12,701 nt of DNA. Origin: Wolbachia sp. (GTDB lineage Bacteria; Pseudomonadota; Alphaproteobacteria; Rickettsiales; Anaplasmataceae). Positions 12,258-12,701 of this stretch are shown here, piece after piece (within the stretch, counting starts at the first letter, position 1; each line of letters starts with the position of its first letter). A program made the translations under genes and the position numbers. The stretch is taken from positions 1 to 12,701 of the forward strand of contig JARBCG010000021.1 of NCBI GenBank assembly GCA_028803175.1. The letters run 5' to 3'. The notes beneath the pieces are model-generated. The model saw only the letters and a program-made list of their open reading frames with translations. It searched no databases and had not been told where the DNA came from.

Positions 12258-12701
12258 TTTATGTAGTGAGGTGGGTGGGTTAACACCCTCGCCTTAAGGC
12301 AAACAGTTTAGTATAATGTACTTTAGTGTTGGACTACTTTGGTATGGTTTAGTATGGGTTATAAACATAGCTCTCACAGTACGTTCAATTTAAAGTACCA
12401 TTTAGTGTTCTGTACTAAGTACAGATTAAGTGCAGATATAGAATACTTACAGGTCAAAAAACAGTGCGTAGAAGAGAAATTATCATGGAAGTATGTACTG
12501 CAAACTACGTAGATATCGTAAGAAGTAATATTACTCCTGAACATATTCTAACCTCTATGTCTCCAAGCATTGTGCTGTCTAAGTTGGTACAGTACATTAA
12601 TGGAAAGAGTAGTCACAAGTTATTCCAGGAATTTGAACACTTAAGAAAAAGATATTTTGGGCAGCACCTTTGTCAAGAGGATACTTTTCTGTTACAGTTG
12701 G
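12258..12701 (+). mobile_element. IS200/IS605-family element, copy C, right part beyond window
   Basis: The left end TTTATGTAG starts at 12258. The left-end hairpin core is a perfect palindrome GCCTTAAGGC at 12291-12300, followed by about 50 bases of leader to the transposase start at 12354. The sequence is near-identical to copies A and B in the left end, but its tnpA lacks the Y-I-K stop and the A/G-rich insertion of copy B. It is oriented away from alaS, opposite to copy B, so the two left ends face each other across 2.9 kb. Confidence 0.8.
12354..12701 (+). pseudogene. tnpA: tnpA pseudogene of IS200-like copy C (runs off window)
   Basis: ATG 12354 begins M-G-Y-K-H-S-S-H-S-T-F-N-L-K-Y-H. 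After T-K-Y-R the 11-base duplication shared with copy A shifts the frame. The true continuation (Y-R-I-L-T-G-Q-K-T-V-R-R-R-E) is in the next frame and stays open through I-N-G-K-S-S-H-K-L-F-Q-E-F-E-H-L-R-K-R-Y-F-G. The HUH site reads P-E-H-I-L, so the second histidine is again leucine. Near the window end the expected H-L-W-A-R-G-Y-F is off frame by one base (reads H-L-C-Q-E-D), as in copy B. The catalytic-tyrosine region is beyond the window. Confidence 0.75.

Noticed and set aside
1..12701. tRNA, rRNA, CRISPR array, toxin-antitoxin or phage-defence genes
   Set aside because: No T-loop-like consensus, regularly spaced repeats or matching protein families were seen on either strand.

Overview
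The window looks like a piece of a Wolbachia-type (Anaplasmataceae, Rickettsiales) chromosome. The evidence is strongly AT-rich DNA, single-copy alphaproteobacterial housekeeping genes in short operons separated by decayed DNA, several copies of a degenerate IS200-like element, and two palindromic repeats of the Wolbachia/Rickettsia protein-coding type inserted in frame into essential genes. The assignment rests on family recognition by eye. No database search was possible.

Layout. 1-207 is the 5' part of a broken IS200/IS605-family element (minus strand), abutting a broken gene of unknown function (183-485). 568-2119 is a minus-strand cluster: a DUF721/DciA-like protein, rpmB (ribosomal protein L28) and lipA (lipoyl synthase). 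2125-2682 is decayed DNA with a lipoprotein-like pseudogene. 2683-3993 is a coxC-ruvC pair with directly abutting reading frames, behind a convincing sigma70-type promoter at 4022-4049. guaB (IMP dehydrogenase) is at 4101-5594. A divergent 546-base spacer leads to gap (GapB-like glyceraldehyde-3-phosphate dehydrogenase), which overlaps tatC by four bases. 7991-8825 is a gene graveyard containing a roughly 180-residue pseudogene. 8820-9330 is a second IS200-like copy (minus), alaS follows at 9473-12154, and a third copy (plus) runs from 12258 to the window end. Copies two and three therefore flank alaS in inverted orientation.

Functions. The intact genes serve ordinary core processes: respiration (coxC), lipoate cofactor synthesis (lipA), guanine nucleotide synthesis (guaB), central carbon flow probably in the gluconeogenic direction (gap), twin-arginine export (tatC), translation (rpmB, alaS), recombination (ruvC) and possibly replicative helicase loading (the DUF721 protein).

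Most notable. Two in-frame palindromic insertions are visible. One is a 90-base unit in gap (30 residues) and the other a 120-base unit in alaS (40 residues). Each is bracketed by a short direct repeat (ATGT and AATAAA), and removing each restores a normal family alignment. The IS200-like copies share lesions, including loss of the second histidine of the HUH motif in both copies that cover it. This suggests they descend from an already defective element. No defence system, CRISPR array, tRNA or rRNA was seen.
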